Positions 44,125-53,475 of a stretch of 64,000 nucleotides of DNA are shown one piece after another. Below the pieces are notes generated by a model that saw only the letters and a list, made by a program, of their open reading frames with translations, was not told the DNA's origin and ran no database searches. The translations under genes and the position numbers were made by a program. The DNA is from CAXBCP01 sp047638395 (GTDB taxonomy: Bacteria; Pseudomonadota; Alphaproteobacteria; MPNO01; UBA830): contig JBLIMV010000003.1 of NCBI GenBank assembly GCA_047638395.1, positions 1-64,000 on the forward strand. The letters are read 5' to 3'. The stretch's first letter is position 1. Each line of letters opens with the position of its first letter.

Positions 44125-44158
44125 AAAAGGCGTCCCGACAGGGACGCCTTTTCTCGTT
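44125..44158 (+). terminator. Intrinsic terminator of gcrA
   Basis: AAAAGGCGTCCC (44125-44136) and GGGACGCCTTTT (44141-44152) form a perfect 12-pair stem with loop GACA, followed by CTCGTTT. Confidence 0.9.
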
Positions 44159-44219
44159 TGGGTACGGGAGACTTGATGGAAATGCGTCGCCGCGCAAAGA
44201 TAGGCGTTCATTACATCGG

Positions 44220-45470
44220 ATGGCGGCCATGAAATCACGGTATCATCACGAAATCCCCGAACACGACCCGACGCTTACTCATGTCGAGCGCGGCTCTCCC
44301 ATGGGCGAAATGCTGCGGCGTTACTGGCAACCTGTCTGTACGACAGACGAGGTAGGCGATCTGCCAAAGCGCGTGCGCATCATGTGCGAAGACCTTGTCG
44401 TGTTCCGTGACGGCGCCGGCAAAACCGGGTGTCTCGAACTGCACTGCCCGCATCGCGGCACATCGCTCGAATGGGGCCGTGTCGAAGAAGACGGGCTGCG
44501 CTGTTGCTATCATGGCTGGAAATTTGCCACCGACGGCCAGTGCATCGACATGGCCTGCGAGACACCGGAATTCCGTGAAAAGATGGATGTCTGGCAACCA
44601 GGCTATCCGACACATGAATATGGCGGGCTGGTATTCATCTACATGGGCCCACCGGCGGAAATGCCGCTGTTTCCGATGTACGATATTCTGGATACGCGTT
44701 ATCGCGACGACGTCGAGCTGCGCGGTATGCGCCTGTGGGAAGACCACGCCATAGGTTACGTGCGGGACTGCAACTGGCTGCAGCACTACGAAAACGTCAT
44801 CGACGCCTACCACCTGCTGATCCTCCATGCCGCGAATTCCGGCGACCAGTTTGGCAGCGTCGTGACCACGACTGGCTGGCCGGATCTCGACTTTGAGGAA
44901 ACCGACCTTGGCGTCCGTTACAACATGCGGCGCGATCTGCCCAACGGAAACAGGCTGGAACGCCATGCCGAGGTGGTGCTGCCCAATATCAGCCTGATCC
45001 CGAGCATCCATGAGCAGGGAACCGACGCAAAACACCAGTCGCGCGCGACCGAAGTGACCTGGTGCGTCCCCGTCGATAACGAACACCTCTACGGCATATC
45101 CATCGTCGCCTGGCCAAAGGACGCGACAGGCAAGCCTGTGGACGGCTGGAAGCCCGGAACGGACACGGTAACCGACATCCGCCCGGGCAACCTGCGTGAA
45201 CGGCCTTATGAAGATAAACAGCGCAGTCCCGACGATATGGAAGCGCAGGAGAGCCAGCGGCCGATTGCCATCCATGCACTCGAGAATCTGGCGACGTCGG
45301 ATCGCGGCGTTGTCCTGTTGCGCCGCCAGCTTCGCCGGTCGCTTGACCGCATTGCCGCCGGAAAGGATCCGGCCAATATCATCCGTGACGATGCGGCCAA
45401 TCAGGCAATTGAGACCCACGCCTGGAATACCGTCATTCTGCCCAATGCCCCGAGCGAGGCCGCTGAATAG
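44220..45470 (+). CDS. Rieske non-heme iron oxygenase, alpha subunit
   Basis: 416 residues. The start may be ATG 44220 or 44229 (MKSRYHH). The N-terminal Rieske domain has CPHRGTSLEWGRVEEDGLRC, then CYHGW, giving the Cys-x-His and Cys-x-x-His set. The mononuclear iron site is in NWLQHYENVIDAYHLLILHA (Asn/Asp and two His), then DKQRSPDDMEAQESQRPIAI. It resembles phthalate/carbazole or choline-type dioxygenases. An aromatic or N-methyl substrate is likely but not decided. No reductase gene is adjacent, so electron supply comes from elsewhere. Confidence 0.92.
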   Translation: MAAMKSRYHHEIPEHDPTLTHVERGSPMGEMLRRYWQPVCTTDEVGDLPKRVRIMCEDLVVFRDGAGKTGCLELHCPHRGTSLEWGRVEEDGLRCCYHGWKFATDGQCIDMACETPEFREKMDVWQPGYPTHEYGGLVFIYMGPPAEMPLFPMYDILDTRYRDDVELRGMRLWEDHAIGYVRDCNWLQHYENVIDAYHLLILHAANSGDQFGSVVTTTGWPDLDFEETDLGVRYNMRRDLPNGNRLERHAEVVLPNISLIPSIHEQGTDAKHQSRATEVTWCVPVDNEHLYGISIVAWPKDATGKPVDGWKPGTDTVTDIRPGNLRERPYEDKQRSPDDMEAQESQRPIAIHALENLATSDRGVVLLRRQLRRSLDRIAAGKDPANIIRDDAANQAIETHAWNTVILPNAPSEAAE

Positions 45471-45474
45471 CACC

Positions 45475-45807
45475 ATGGCGATCGACACCGACAAATTCCG
45501 GGCATTGCTCGAAGCACGCAAGGCCGAGCTGACGGCATCGATCGAAAATGCGACAGAGTCCGCGGCACCCGTCGAACTGGATCAGCAGGTGCAGGGGCGG
45601 CTATCGCGGATGGATGCGATACAGGGCCAGGCAATGGCCCAGGCGACGATAGAACGCCGCCGCGTTGAGATCGCGCAGATAGACGCGGCTTTCAAGCGAA
45701 TGGAAGAAGATGAATTCGGCTATTGCGTGGAGTGCGGTGAGGACATTGCGCCAAAACGCCTCGAATTAAGCCCGGCGATTGCCCGCTGCGTAGAGTGTGC
45801 AGCCTAG
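45475..45807 (+). CDS. DksA/TraR-type zinc-finger protein
   Basis: 110 residues starting MAIDTDKFRALLEARKAELT (ATG 45475, four bases after the Rieske stop). A coiled coil spans the first 80 residues (QATIERRRVEIAQIDAAFKR). The C-terminal zinc finger is CVECGEDIAPKRLELSPAIA, then RCVECAA, four cysteines. DksA relatives bind the RNA polymerase secondary channel; short TraR-like ones can replace ppGpp effects. The role here is open. Its stop is 102 bases from the convergent hydrolase gene. Confidence 0.9.
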   Translation: MAIDTDKFRALLEARKAELTASIENATESAAPVELDQQVQGRLSRMDAIQGQAMAQATIERRRVEIAQIDAAFKRMEEDEFGYCVECGEDIAPKRLELSPAIARCVECAA

Positions 45808-45908
45808 CCAACCGCCGGGGTTTAGCGCCAATCTCGCCCAAATGCCCGCTCCCGCCGAATGCTGCTTACTTCATATAGCGGGGAGACAAGAGGTCATGGC
45901 GCCTGTGT

Positions 45909-46436
45909 CTACTCAGATGCGTCGGCGACCTGGCGCGGCGCACGTTTCGGATCGGTATAGAAAATGTGCTGGCCGATCCGGGCATACCGGTCGAGCTTCT
46001 TTGCCCAGGACGGGCTGACGCTGAGGGCGTGATACCACAGCGCGCCGTTCGTCGGATCGTTGACAGCGCCCGTCTTGATCAGCTTCGCCACATGCATGCT
46101 TTCCTTCCAGGCAGCGCTATCCATCGGCTTGTCGCTGCGACCGTCACACCACCATGAAAACTGGCAGCGGTGACGCTTCTTATAACCACCCTGCTTGATC
46201 ACCGAGCAGACCCGGCGCGGCCAACGGCGGTCCGCGGCGCGGTTGAGGACGACATGAGCGACCGCGACCTTGCCGACCATCGGCTCGCCGCGCGCCTCAT
46301 GATAGATGTTCTGCGCCAGGCAATGAACGTCGGGGCTGATGCCCGCCTTTTTATCAGCGCCAAGGTTCTTGGCCGATACATCTGCCGTTGCCGCGACAAC
46401 CGCGAGAGAAAGAATAGCTGCTGTTAAATATCGCAT
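45909..46436 (-). CDS. Cell wall hydrolase (SleB-like)
   Basis: 175 residues, exported (AAILSLAVVAATADVSA signal). The Hydrolase_2 domain has CLAQNIYHEARGEP with the catalytic Glu, VAVAHVVLNRAADRRWP, CQFSWWCDGRSDKP and GALWYHA. Members are lytic transglycosylase-like peptidoglycan enzymes. The gene stands alone. Its promoter lies in the AT-rich region beyond its start. Confidence 0.93.
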   Translation of the reverse strand: MRYLTAAILSLAVVAATADVSAKNLGADKKAGISPDVHCLAQNIYHEARGEPMVGKVAVAHVVLNRAADRRWPRRVCSVIKQGGYKKRHRCQFSWWCDGRSDKPMDSAAWKESMHVAKLIKTGAVNDPTNGALWYHALSVSPSWAKKLDRYARIGQHIFYTDPKRAPRQVADASE

Positions 46437-46680
46437 CTCATCACCTGCTTTGTTAACCGTGTCCGCCGGTTAATAACCGTCCTGTCAGCAGGTAATGTGT
46501 GTTTTATACTTAGTTAACTTCAACAACTATTGTATTTCATTTTAATATTAATTTATGAAAATTAACTATACTCACGAATTTACCTCTTCAAAATCAATGA
46601 CATAGAAAATGCCTGTTTTTTGATCAAATTTTATTTTAATTATTTGTCTGTTTTGCGGCGCGGCGTGACCCGAAAAACAG
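46437..46680. other. AT-rich spacer upstream of the hydrolase gene
   Basis: A 244-base stretch in which 46500-46660 is strongly AT-rich (TTTTAATATTAATTTATG and similar), unlike the GC-rich surroundings. GTTAACCG and CGGTTAATAACC occur near 46450-46480. No coding frame is credible. Likely promoter and possible nucleoid-protein binding. Confidence 0.45.
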
Positions 46681-46686
46681 GGTTAA

Positions 46687-46718
46687 CGCGCGCCGGGAAA
46701 ACGGCACCGCCCGCGCGC
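46687..46718 (-). terminator. Terminator-like stem after hyuB
   Basis: CGCGCGCCGGG (46687-46697) pairs with CCCGCGCGC (46710-46718) with one bulged base. On the minus strand a GTTAACCCTGTTTTT tract follows. GGTTAACG is repeated on both sides (46681-46688 and 46724-46731). Confidence 0.5.
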
Positions 46719-46725
46719 CAAAAGG

Positions 46726-48441
46726 TTAACGTTTACGCCGCTCCGCCGTCGCCGCGTGATCAACCTGGCTGTCGACAACCACGACACCGTATTTGGCCTC
46801 GGCGGCGGCGGTCGACAGGTAACCGTCCCGGACATCCTGCAGAACACGGGCGGTATCGCGGTCGAACGGATCGCCATACCCGCTGCCGCCGGTCTGCTGC
46901 AGGCGCACAACCGTCCCTGCGGATATTTCGCGGGTATCGAGCGCTGCAAGTTCGATCGCATCCGGTGTGTCAGGGTTGATCGATGTAACGCAGACCGGTG
47001 GCCCCTCGCCGCCGGCAACGCCCCACCCCGGCTGTTCGTGGTTCGCGGTGCGGGCGGTCAGGATCACATCGGACATCATTTCGTATTCGCGCACAAAACC
47101 AATTCCGCCGCGGGTCCGACCGGCACCCGCCGAATCCTGCCAGATATCGAACTTGCGAATACGGATCGGATATTCGGTCTCGACGATCTCGACGGGCGTC
47201 GACGGCGTAAAGTGACACATCCCCATGACCATGGGCGTGCCGTCATGTTCTGCGGTCCCGCCGAGCGATGTCACCATCAGTTCATACTGCACGGTGGGTT
47301 TGCCGTTGCGGCCTTCCTTGTAGCCAATTGCAATTGCCCCGTTGCCGAGCCCGGGCGGTGCCACCGCACGGGCCGGGTTCAGCTTGCCGAGCGCCGCGAC
47401 GACACAGGCATAGGCGAGATGCGATGTCGGAAAGTAATGGTTTACCGTCGCCGGATAGGTCGGGCTGACCACCTTGCCGTCGGGCAGCACGAAATCCAGT
47501 GCATCGAACGCCCCCGCATTGACCGGGATCGTCGGATCGGACGCGGCGATGGTCGCCAGCAGCGACACCGCCTTGCAGGTCTGCGCCGGCGTATTAATCG
47601 GCCCTTTGGTTTGCGGATCCGATCCGGAGAAGTCGATGGTGAGCCTGTCTCCCTTCTTGATCGTCCGGACATGGATTTTGACAGGTGTGTTCAGATCGGC
47701 CCCGTCATGATCCATAAAGCCTTCGGCCTCGGCCTCACCATCCGGCCACGAAGAAATTTCCGCCTTTACCCGCTTGCGCGTGCGGTCGATCAGGCTCTGC
47801 ATGGCTTCGACCAGTGTATCGACACCGTATTCATCGGACAGCGCGACCAACCGGTCCGCGCCAAGCCGGGTAGACCCGACCTGTCCGCGCAGATCGCCGA
47901 CAACCACGTCTGGCACACGGCTGTTTGTGCGGATGATGTTCTCGATCTCCGGCACCACCCCGTCTTCGGTCCAGTAGCGCACCGGGGGCAGGCGCAGCCC
48001 GTCGTGAAATATCTCACGCGATGCTGCGCCAGACGACCCGGGCACCAGCCCGCCGAGGTCCGCCTTATGCGCGACCGACACACCGAAGGCGATCCGTCGC
48101 CCGTGATAGAAGACAGGCGTCAGCACAACCATATCCGGCACGTGGCTGTTCCCGGCCTGATAGGGATCGTTGCTGACAAAACTGTCGCCGTCGCGCATGG
48201 CATCGCCCGGATAAGCGGCCAGCAGGCTTTCGACGGCCTTCGTATAGAGCATCGAGTGATACTGGATACCGCCGCCGACCATGATGACCTGGCCGTCGGC
48301 ATCGGTCAGCCCGGCCGTCCCGTCCTGGCTTTCGCGCAGGATCGGCGAATAGCCGGAATGAAACAGCGCATGGGCCATCGCCTCCGTGGTTTCACGAACC
48401 CGGCTGAGGACAACTTCCGTGGTGATCGGGTCGAGACTCAT
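46726..48441 (-). CDS. hyuB: Hydantoinase B/oxoprolinase beta-type subunit
   Basis: 571 residues from MSLDPITTEVVLSRVRETTE (ATG 48441). Family features: SPILRESQDGTAGLTDADGQ, YQAGNSHVPDMVVLTPVFYH and DFSGSDPQTKGPINTPAQTC. It forms an ATP-dependent amidohydrolase with HyuA that opens hydantoin or 5-oxoproline rings. Its start overlaps the hyuA stop (ATGA). A long antisense open frame across it is a composition artefact. Confidence 0.95.
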   Translation of the reverse strand: MSLDPITTEVVLSRVRETTEAMAHALFHSGYSPILRESQDGTAGLTDADGQVIMVGGGIQYHSMLYTKAVESLLAAYPGDAMRDGDSFVSNDPYQAGNSHVPDMVVLTPVFYHGRRIAFGVSVAHKADLGGLVPGSSGAASREIFHDGLRLPPVRYWTEDGVVPEIENIIRTNSRVPDVVVGDLRGQVGSTRLGADRLVALSDEYGVDTLVEAMQSLIDRTRKRVKAEISSWPDGEAEAEGFMDHDGADLNTPVKIHVRTIKKGDRLTIDFSGSDPQTKGPINTPAQTCKAVSLLATIAASDPTIPVNAGAFDALDFVLPDGKVVSPTYPATVNHYFPTSHLAYACVVAALGKLNPARAVAPPGLGNGAIAIGYKEGRNGKPTVQYELMVTSLGGTAEHDGTPMVMGMCHFTPSTPVEIVETEYPIRIRKFDIWQDSAGAGRTRGGIGFVREYEMMSDVILTARTANHEQPGWGVAGGEGPPVCVTSINPDTPDAIELAALDTREISAGTVVRLQQTGGSGYGDPFDRDTARVLQDVRDGYLSTAAAEAKYGVVVVDSQVDHAATAERRKR

Positions 48442-50510
48442 ATCGCTTCTCCCGTCTCGATGATCAGGTTCCCCCAAGGGTCCACGACGCAGGACATCCC
48501 CGCCAGAATGACGGTCGTGGAATCGAATTGCTGAACGACTGCCGGCCCGTCGAACCGGTCGCCGGACCGGAGCTTCGCGCGGTCATAGATTGCCGCATCC
48601 ATAAACCGTACCGTCTCCAGATCATAAAGCGGCCGCGTCGCGATTTGCGCGCCCGAGGCATCTCCGCCATCTGCGAGGGGCCGCAGCGCAAGCCGGGGCA
48701 CAGCGATTTCCGCAATGACCCGGAACGTCACAACTTCGGCGTCCTCATCCGGCGCACTGGCGCCATAGACCCGCTGATGGGCTTCATCGAAACCCGTTTT
48801 CAGAGCCGGCTTGTCGGATTCCGACAGCGCACCTGCCGGGCACACCACCGGCAACTGATACCCCTGATGCTGGTAGCGCATATCGATCTGGCGGCTGACG
48901 GCAACCTGATCGGGCGTAAAGCCTTCTTCGGTTACATCTTCGGTCGCCCGTGCTTCAAGCCCGGCAAATATCTCGTTCATCCGCGCAGGCGTGACGTCGG
49001 ACAGCCGGGCGACAGAAGACTGCACGTAGACATGACGCACGGACGTCTGGAGCAGCCCCATCGCGCTGTTCAGGCCGGGATAAAGCGGCGCAAGGACTTT
49101 CGGTATTTTGAGATCGCGTGCGAGCAGCGTCGAATGCAGCGGCCCCGCACCGCCAAAGGCGGCCAGCATGTATTTGCGCGGATCTTCGCCAAGCGACTGG
49201 AAGGCAAGACGCAGGTCGACCGCCATATTCGTGTTCACGATCCGCAGAATGCCGGCCGCGGCCTCTACCACGGTGAGACCCAGCGGATCAGCGACATGTG
49301 TTCTGACGGCAGATTCCGCAGCCGACGTATCGAGCGTCATCCGCCCGCCAAGCACGTTGTCGGATGCCAGCGCGCCGAGCACCAGATTGGCATCGGTCAC
49401 GGTCGGCAGCTCCCCGCCCCGTCCGTAGCAGGCGGGCCCCGGTATGGCGCCAGCGCTTTCGGGACCGACCTTCAGCAGACCGTCAGGGCCAATGCGGGCA
49501 ATCGTGCCGCCACCGGCCCCCAGCGTGCGGACCTGCAGCATCGGCGTGCCGATATCCTGACCGGCGATTTTCCCTTCATTGGTCTCCGCCGCGCGGCCAC
49601 CGGTAATCATGGCGATATCGGTCGAGGTGCCACCCATATCGAGCGTGACGATCTCGGGCTGGCCCGTTATGCGGGCAAGTTCCTCGCCCGCGACAACGCC
49701 CCCTGCCGGGCCTGACAGCAGCGTCTGGTTGGGGAAACGCGCACCGATGGTAATCCGCATCAGCCCGCCATTGGACTGCATCAGAAAGACCTGCGGTGTC
49801 TCAACGCCCCGGTCGATCAATCTATCGGATAGTCGTTCCAGATAGCGCTGCATGATCGGCCCGACATAGGCGTCGATCACCGTCGTCGACTGGCGCGGGT
49901 ATTCGCGGATGGTCGGCAGCACGACCGATGACAGCGAGACCCGCCAGTCATCCGATTCCTCGGCAAGAATTTCTGCCGTGCGTTGTTCGTGCGCCGCATT
50001 CTGGAAACTGAACAGGTAGCTGACCGCGACGGATTCCACGCCTTCTGCTTTGAGCGCCCGCGCGGCAGCGCGCACGGCATCTTCATCGAGGGCCTCCAGT
50101 TCGGCGCCCTGGTAATCCATACGCCCCGGGATGCCATGCGTCAGCGATTGCGGTGCCAGCAGCGGCGGCTTCCGATAGAACGGATCGATCAGTTCGGTCG
50201 CCTCGGGACGCGCCCAGCCACGCGCCTCATAGACCGCCCGAAAACCGTCCGTAATCAGCAGACCGGTTTTGACGCCCTTGCCTTCGAGAATGGCGTTGGT
50301 GGCAACGGTCGTCCCATGCACAAGCGACGCGATGTCCCCCGGCGCAATGCCCAGTTCAAACAGCTCGCCCAGCGCGGACATGACCGCATTCGACGGATCG
50401 GACGGGTCGGATGACACCTTGGCGACGTGCAATTCGCCACTTTCAATCTCGAACGCGATCAGGTCGGTAAACGTACCGCCCGTATCGATCCCGACCATCC
50501 ACGAAGGCAT
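48438..50510 (-). CDS. hyuA: Hydantoinase A/oxoprolinase alpha-type subunit
   Basis: 690 residues. The N-terminus MPSWMVGIDTGGTFTDLIAF is the ATP-binding sugar-kinase-like start of the family; VHGTTVATNAILEGKGVKTG, LSGPAGGVVAGEELARITGQ, TLDMGGTSTDIAMITGGRA and RTLGAGGGTIARIGPDG follow. It hydrolyses ATP to activate the ring amide. It lies 15 bases after the ADH gene, whose stop precedes a GGGAGA box. The substrate could be a hydantoin, 5-oxoproline or acetophenone-like compound. Confidence 0.95.
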   Translation of the reverse strand: MPSWMVGIDTGGTFTDLIAFEIESGELHVAKVSSDPSDPSNAVMSALGELFELGIAPGDIASLVHGTTVATNAILEGKGVKTGLLITDGFRAVYEARGWARPEATELIDPFYRKPPLLAPQSLTHGIPGRMDYQGAELEALDEDAVRAAARALKAEGVESVAVSYLFSFQNAAHEQRTAEILAEESDDWRVSLSSVVLPTIREYPRQSTTVIDAYVGPIMQRYLERLSDRLIDRGVETPQVFLMQSNGGLMRITIGARFPNQTLLSGPAGGVVAGEELARITGQPEIVTLDMGGTSTDIAMITGGRAAETNEGKIAGQDIGTPMLQVRTLGAGGGTIARIGPDGLLKVGPESAGAIPGPACYGRGGELPTVTDANLVLGALASDNVLGGRMTLDTSAAESAVRTHVADPLGLTVVEAAAGILRIVNTNMAVDLRLAFQSLGEDPRKYMLAAFGGAGPLHSTLLARDLKIPKVLAPLYPGLNSAMGLLQTSVRHVYVQSSVARLSDVTPARMNEIFAGLEARATEDVTEEGFTPDQVAVSRQIDMRYQHQGYQLPVVCPAGALSESDKPALKTGFDEAHQRVYGASAPDEDAEVVTFRVIAEIAVPRLALRPLADGGDASGAQIATRPLYDLETVRFMDAAIYDRAKLRSGDRFDGPAVVQQFDSTTVILAGMSCVVDPWGNLIIETGEAI

Positions 50511-50525
50511 GACCGCGTCTCCCTG

Positions 50526-51641
50526 CTAGGTGGTGGATGCCGCGTCGATATGAACATGGACGGCTTCCGCCCCATCGACGACCTCCCGGCCCAGAACCTT
50601 CACGGCCATATCAGCCTGGTCGACCGGATAGTGATGGGTGCAAAGCTTTTTCAGCGTGTCGCCTTTGCGGCGAATGATATCGATGGATTTTTCAACCGAC
50701 GACCACGACGAGGACAATACGCCGAGCATGGCGATTTCCTTGGTAATCAGTTTGTCGGAAACAAAATCGGGGATCGGCGCGAAGCTTTTGAGCCCGGCGA
50801 CGACGACCTTGCCGCCCGGCCGCACCATTTCTATCGCGTCCGTGATCGGCTTGGTCGCGAATGAAGAGACATCGACAACGATGTCGGCAAGTTTGCCATT
50901 CGTCAGTTCGATGACCTGCTCGACAGGGTCGTGATCGTCGACGACGATGGTCGCGTCCGCACCGAGTTCGCGTGCCAGAGACAGACGCAGCGTATCGTCC
51001 TTCGTCCCTGTCACGATGATCTGTCCGGCGCCTGCTTCACGCGCGGCAACCACCGCCAGCAGGCCGCGCTGCCCCGGCCCCTCGATGACGATGGTATCGC
51101 CGATACCCGTCTCAGGACGTTCCACCGCCCAGCGGACGGCGTTCGACATCGGATTGAACAGGCTCATGATATCGGTCGGCACATCAGACGGCGCTTTGTG
51201 CAGCGTCGCCCCCGGATGCAGGTACATATGGGTCGCATAGCCGCCCCACAGATGCGGTGCATTGTCGAAGCCCATGCGCAGACCATAGCCCATGCCGTTC
51301 TTGCACAGCACCGGCCGGCCGACCTGGCACTGGAAGCACTGCCCGCAGGGGATGGACGCCTCGACGGTGACGCGGTCCCCCTCTTTGACGTCCCAGCGCT
51401 TTGCCGCTTCGGGGCCGACCTTGTCGATCCAGCCGAGAATTTCGTGCCCGGGAATGATCGGGCGAACCGACCACGGCGTGTTGTCGAGATGGCCGAGATA
51501 CTGTTCCCAGTCGGTCCCGCAAAGCCCCGCGGCTTCGACGCGCAGGATGCCCTCATCGGGACCGATCTCCGGAATTGCGACTTCCCGGTAGTCGAACGTG
51601 CGTGGTTCGGTCAGTACCGCGACCTTGGCCATCTCCGCCAT
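50526..51641 (-). CDS. Zinc-dependent alcohol dehydrogenase (MDR)
   Basis: 371 residues starting MAEMAKVAVLTEPR (ATG 51641, preceded by GGGAGG). Catalytic zinc ligands are Cys in GLCGTDWEQY and His in PGHEILGW; structural zinc cysteines are CGQCFQCQVGRPVLC. The cofactor fold starts at IVIEGPGQRGLLAVVAAREA and shows VTGTKDDTLRL. It heads the hyuAB operon, so it probably makes or uses the substrate of those enzymes. Confidence 0.92.
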   Translation of the reverse strand: MAEMAKVAVLTEPRTFDYREVAIPEIGPDEGILRVEAAGLCGTDWEQYLGHLDNTPWSVRPIIPGHEILGWIDKVGPEAAKRWDVKEGDRVTVEASIPCGQCFQCQVGRPVLCKNGMGYGLRMGFDNAPHLWGGYATHMYLHPGATLHKAPSDVPTDIMSLFNPMSNAVRWAVERPETGIGDTIVIEGPGQRGLLAVVAAREAGAGQIIVTGTKDDTLRLSLARELGADATIVVDDHDPVEQVIELTNGKLADIVVDVSSFATKPITDAIEMVRPGGKVVVAGLKSFAPIPDFVSDKLITKEIAMLGVLSSSWSSVEKSIDIIRRKGDTLKKLCTHHYPVDQADMAVKVLGREVVDGAEAVHVHIDAASTT

Positions 51642-51866
51642 GTCTCATCCTCCCGCTGCGGCTGTTCGCCGCTTTTTTGCATAGATTACTAACGATCCTG
51701 CCACCCACAGGGTCGTCATGCAACGGGAGGTCCATCCGACGTTGCGAGTTTACGCGCTCACCGGGACAGGCTCCCCGGTGACACCAGGTTCAAGGCTTTC
51801 GGCGCGCGCCCCTGTTGCCGTATAGTTCTCGTATTCCGCCGGAACACCAGAATTGGACGACATCCG

Positions 51867-52733
51867 ATGACCAAACCGTGCCCTGGGCCCGTCCCCGCCT
51901 CACCGCCGAAACTGCAAGTCCCGCCAGGTGCCTGTGACACGCACGCGCATATCGTCGGGCCGTTCGACCGGTTTCCACTCGCCGAAGAACGCGGATATAC
52001 GCCGCCGGTTTCCGATCTCGCGGCATTTGAGACGTTTCAGAAGACTCTCGGCATCGACCGCGCGGTCATCGTGCATCCAAGCTGCTACGGCACGCAAATG
52101 GACATCACCGTGGATGCTGTGACCCGCATGGGTGACCGTGCCCGCGGGATTGCCGTGGTTGAGCCGTCCATCACAGACGCGGAGCTGGATCGTCTTAACG
52201 AGGTTGGGTTTCGCGGATTGCGATTTACGACATTGCTCAAAGGCGGTGCCGATGTCGGCGGCATTACGGCGATGGCAGAGCGCATCAAGCGCCTCGGCTG
52301 GCATATCCAGATGTTCATCGATGCCGAAAATCAGCTCCTCGATCTGTTACCTGCCCTGAAAGCCCTGCCGGTCGACCTCGTTCTTGATCACATGGGACAC
52401 TTCCAGCCGGAAGCCGGCGTCGACCATCCGGCATTTCAGGCGATGCTTGATCTCGTCCGGGACGGCCGGTGCTGGGTGAAATTGTCCGGCGCCTATCGTG
52501 CATCAGGCGACGCACCCGGCTGGGCCGATATGACGGCTTACGCCACCACGCTGATCGAGACCCGCGCCGACCGGATGGTCTGGGCAACCGACTGGCCGCA
52601 CGTGATGTTGTGGGACAAGCCGATGCCCGAAGGCGCCGACCTGCTCGACTGGGCTCTGTCATGGAATGTGGATGAAACCACGATGAAACAGATCATGGTC
52701 GATAATCCTGCGGCGCTTTACGGCTTCGCTTAA
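51867..52733 (+). CDS. Amidohydrolase-2 family TIM-barrel hydrolase (LigI/COG3618-like)
   Basis: 288 residues. The metal motif is CDTHAHIVGP, then HPSCYGTQMDI, VEPSITDAELDRLNEVG and a catalytic Asp in WATDWPHVMLW. Members open lactone rings such as 2-pyrone-4,6-dicarboxylate or act as sugar lactonases. Its start is in the spacer divergent from the ADH gene, so it may belong to the same catabolic set. Its stop overlaps the stop of the convergent SRAP gene (TTAA). Confidence 0.88.
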   Translation: MTKPCPGPVPASPPKLQVPPGACDTHAHIVGPFDRFPLAEERGYTPPVSDLAAFETFQKTLGIDRAVIVHPSCYGTQMDITVDAVTRMGDRARGIAVVEPSITDAELDRLNEVGFRGLRFTTLLKGGADVGGITAMAERIKRLGWHIQMFIDAENQLLDLLPALKALPVDLVLDHMGHFQPEAGVDHPAFQAMLDLVRDGRCWVKLSGAYRASGDAPGWADMTAYATTLIETRADRMVWATDWPHVMLWDKPMPEGADLLDWALSWNVDETTMKQIMVDNPAALYGFA

Positions 52734-53413
52734 GACGCCTGTTTCAGCGGCACGATGCACTCGGCATCGTCATTGCGGACATTATTGACCCGGGTCGACA
52801 CCCGGTAGAACGCCATTTCATCCGGCGGAAAAGCCCGTATGACATTTGCCGCCTCGGCCGGGTTGCCCGTCAGCCAGCGGTCGAAATCCGCCGGGTCGAC
52901 GATCACCGGCATACGGTGGTGAATCGGGGCGATCTTCGCATTCGCATCCGTCGTGATGATTGTATAGGTCTCAACCGTCTCGCCGGCGTTATCGGCGCCT
53001 TCCGGCGCGGCCCAGGATTCCCACAGCCCCGCAAACACAAACGGCCCACCACCCTGGAAACCGATACGGTACGGCTGTTTGATATCGTCTTCCTTGCGCC
53101 ATTCGTAGAACCCGTCGACCGGTATCAGGCAACGACGTTCCTGGTAGGCATCGCGGAAGGACGGTTTCTGCGCAACCGTTTCGCCCCGGGCATTGATCAG
53201 CTTGGACGCGCCCGACATGTCCTTCGACCATGACGGAATCAATCCCCAGCGCAGCATATCTATTTTCCGCCCGCCACCCCCGTCGGACCGCACCACCGGT
53301 GCCATCTGGGTCGGCGCAATATTGAAGCGGGGCTCCAGATTCGGCGTGACCTTGAAATTGATCAGCGTCCGCAGCATCTCGGGTGTTATCGTCAGTGTAT
53401 ATCTTCCGCACAT
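52730..53413 (-). CDS. yedK: SOS response-associated peptidase (SRAP)
   Basis: 227 residues. Cys2 of MCGRYTLT, Asn32 in RFNIAPTQ, Glu104 in GFYEWR and His165 in IHHRMPVIV are the known active residues. The protein links through Cys2 to abasic sites in single-stranded DNA and protects them. No SOS box is obvious in the 38 bases before the start. It sits next to the cysQ gene in divergent orientation. Confidence 0.96.
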   Translation of the reverse strand: MCGRYTLTITPEMLRTLINFKVTPNLEPRFNIAPTQMAPVVRSDGGGGRKIDMLRWGLIPSWSKDMSGASKLINARGETVAQKPSFRDAYQERRCLIPVDGFYEWRKEDDIKQPYRIGFQGGGPFVFAGLWESWAAPEGADNAGETVETYTIITTDANAKIAPIHHRMPVIVDPADFDRWLTGNPAEAANVIRAFPPDEMAFYRVSTRVNNVRNDDAECIVPLKQAS

Positions 53414-53475
53414 AGCGTCATTTTAACCTATCGATCGACCGCGCGCCCGTATTGTCGCTGTCGTCACGCCCCCTT

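Noticed and set aside
46756..48534. 592-codon plus-strand frame across hyuB
   Set aside because: Antisense to a clear hyuB; composition rich in Arg, Asp, His and no conserved motif.
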